From contig JAAEZV010000129.1 of assembly GCA_018222695.1 (NCBI GenBank), positions 1 through 5,352 of the forward strand: a DNA stretch of 5,352 nt. Direction: 5' to 3'. Under the pieces are notes generated by a model. That model was given only the letters and a program-made list of their open reading frames with translations. It searched no databases and was not told the origin of the DNA. Origin of the DNA: Gammaproteobacteria bacterium. Its GTDB lineage: Bacteria > Pseudomonadota > Gammaproteobacteria > Pseudomonadales > Halieaceae. Of this stretch, positions 5,294-5,352 are shown piece by piece. Both the position numbers and the translations under genes were made by a program. Every line of letters begins with the position of its first letter. Position 1 is the first letter of the stretch.

Positions 5294-5338
5294 CGGCATA
5301 ATCTCGTGCATCTTGTGTACGAGTATCTCTTTATGCCG
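5294..5338. promoter_or_regulatory. Nested inverted repeat, candidate operator
   Basis: The outer arms CGGCATAA (5294-5301) and TTATGCCG (5331-5338) are perfect 8-base inverted repeats. Nested inside are CTCGTGCA (5303-5310) and TGTACGAG (5316-5323), which pair over 8 bases with one G-T and a 5-base centre. Together they could fold into a two-part stem with a one-sided 7-base internal loop. No T-run follows on either strand, so a terminator is unlikely. The site lies about 170-200 bases upstream of the - strand oxygenase start, and possibly in front of a + strand gene beyond the window. A transcription-factor site is the simplest reading, but the binding protein is unknown. Confidence 0.45.
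5297..5302 (+). promoter_or_regulatory. Possible -10 box of a rightward promoter
   Basis: CATAAT matches the sigma-70 -10 consensus at five of six positions. The region 16-18 bases upstream (around 5273-5280) has only a poor -35 match (TTCCTA). If real, transcription would start near the inner inverted repeat at 5303-5323 and run right, toward a gene outside the window. Weak evidence. Confidence 0.15.
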
Positions 5339-5352
5339 CACCCTTGGCGCTT

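Noticed and set aside
5159..5341. 60-residue open frame on the - strand upstream of the IPNS-like oxygenase
   Set aside because: It covers the nested inverted repeat, shows no recognisable domain and has no convincing ribosome binding site; it also ends by overlapping the oxygenase leader.
1..5352. CRISPR array, tRNA or rRNA gene, insertion sequence or integrase
   Set aside because: No regularly spaced repeats, tRNA-like cloverleaf, rRNA stretch, terminal inverted repeats with a transposase, or recombinase motifs were seen.

Overview
The window looks like bacterial chromosomal DNA, moderately GC-rich by eye, with tightly packed genes, ordinary codon use and no mobile-element or phage genes. 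The protein families best fit an aerobic proteobacterium, perhaps a marine or halotolerant gammaproteobacterium; that taxonomic guess is inference only.

Layout. A leader of about 220 bases (1-223) holds a strong stem-loop at 137-167 and a short palindrome just before a ribosome binding site. Four genes follow on the + strand with short gaps or overlaps and look like one operon: (1) a gamma-butyrobetaine hydroxylase-type Fe(II)/2-oxoglutarate dioxygenase (224-1453, GTG start); (2) a BKACE-family dehydrocarnitine cleavage enzyme, CdhC-like (1509-2420); (3) an L-carnitine 3-dehydrogenase, CdhA-like (2420-3385, overlapping the previous stop by one base); (4) a UgpQ-type glycerophosphodiester phosphodiesterase (3410-4168). 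A fifth gene on the - strand (4173-5135) encodes an isopenicillin-N-synthase-type Fe(II)/2-oxoglutarate oxygenase. Its stop codon lies four bases from that of the phosphodiesterase. The right end (5136-5352) is non-coding as far as can be seen and carries a nested inverted repeat that could be an operator.

How the genes fit together. The first three enzymes form a continuous route: gamma-butyrobetaine to L-carnitine (hydroxylase), to 3-dehydrocarnitine (CdhA), to betainyl-CoA plus acetoacetate (CdhC with acetyl-CoA). A betainyl-CoA thioesterase (CdhB), the usual last step to glycine betaine, is not in the window and is not fused to CdhA. The phosphodiesterase could release choline from glycerophosphocholine, which would feed the same glycine betaine pool, but its substrate is not visible in the sequence. 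The substrate of the isopenicillin-N-synthase-like oxygenase is unknown.

Main points of interest: the hydroxylase has lost the Cys/His zinc ligands of the family's N-terminal domain and differs at a usual aromatic-pocket position; its start region contains a competing out-of-frame ATG with its own Shine-Dalgarno sequence; genes 3 and 4 lack clear Shine-Dalgarno sequences and may depend on translational coupling; and the two outer non-coding regions carry structured repeats that share a 9-base word. I see no evidence of a wholly new system. The locus reads as a variant carnitine/betaine catabolic operon with an uncharacterised oxygenase next to it.
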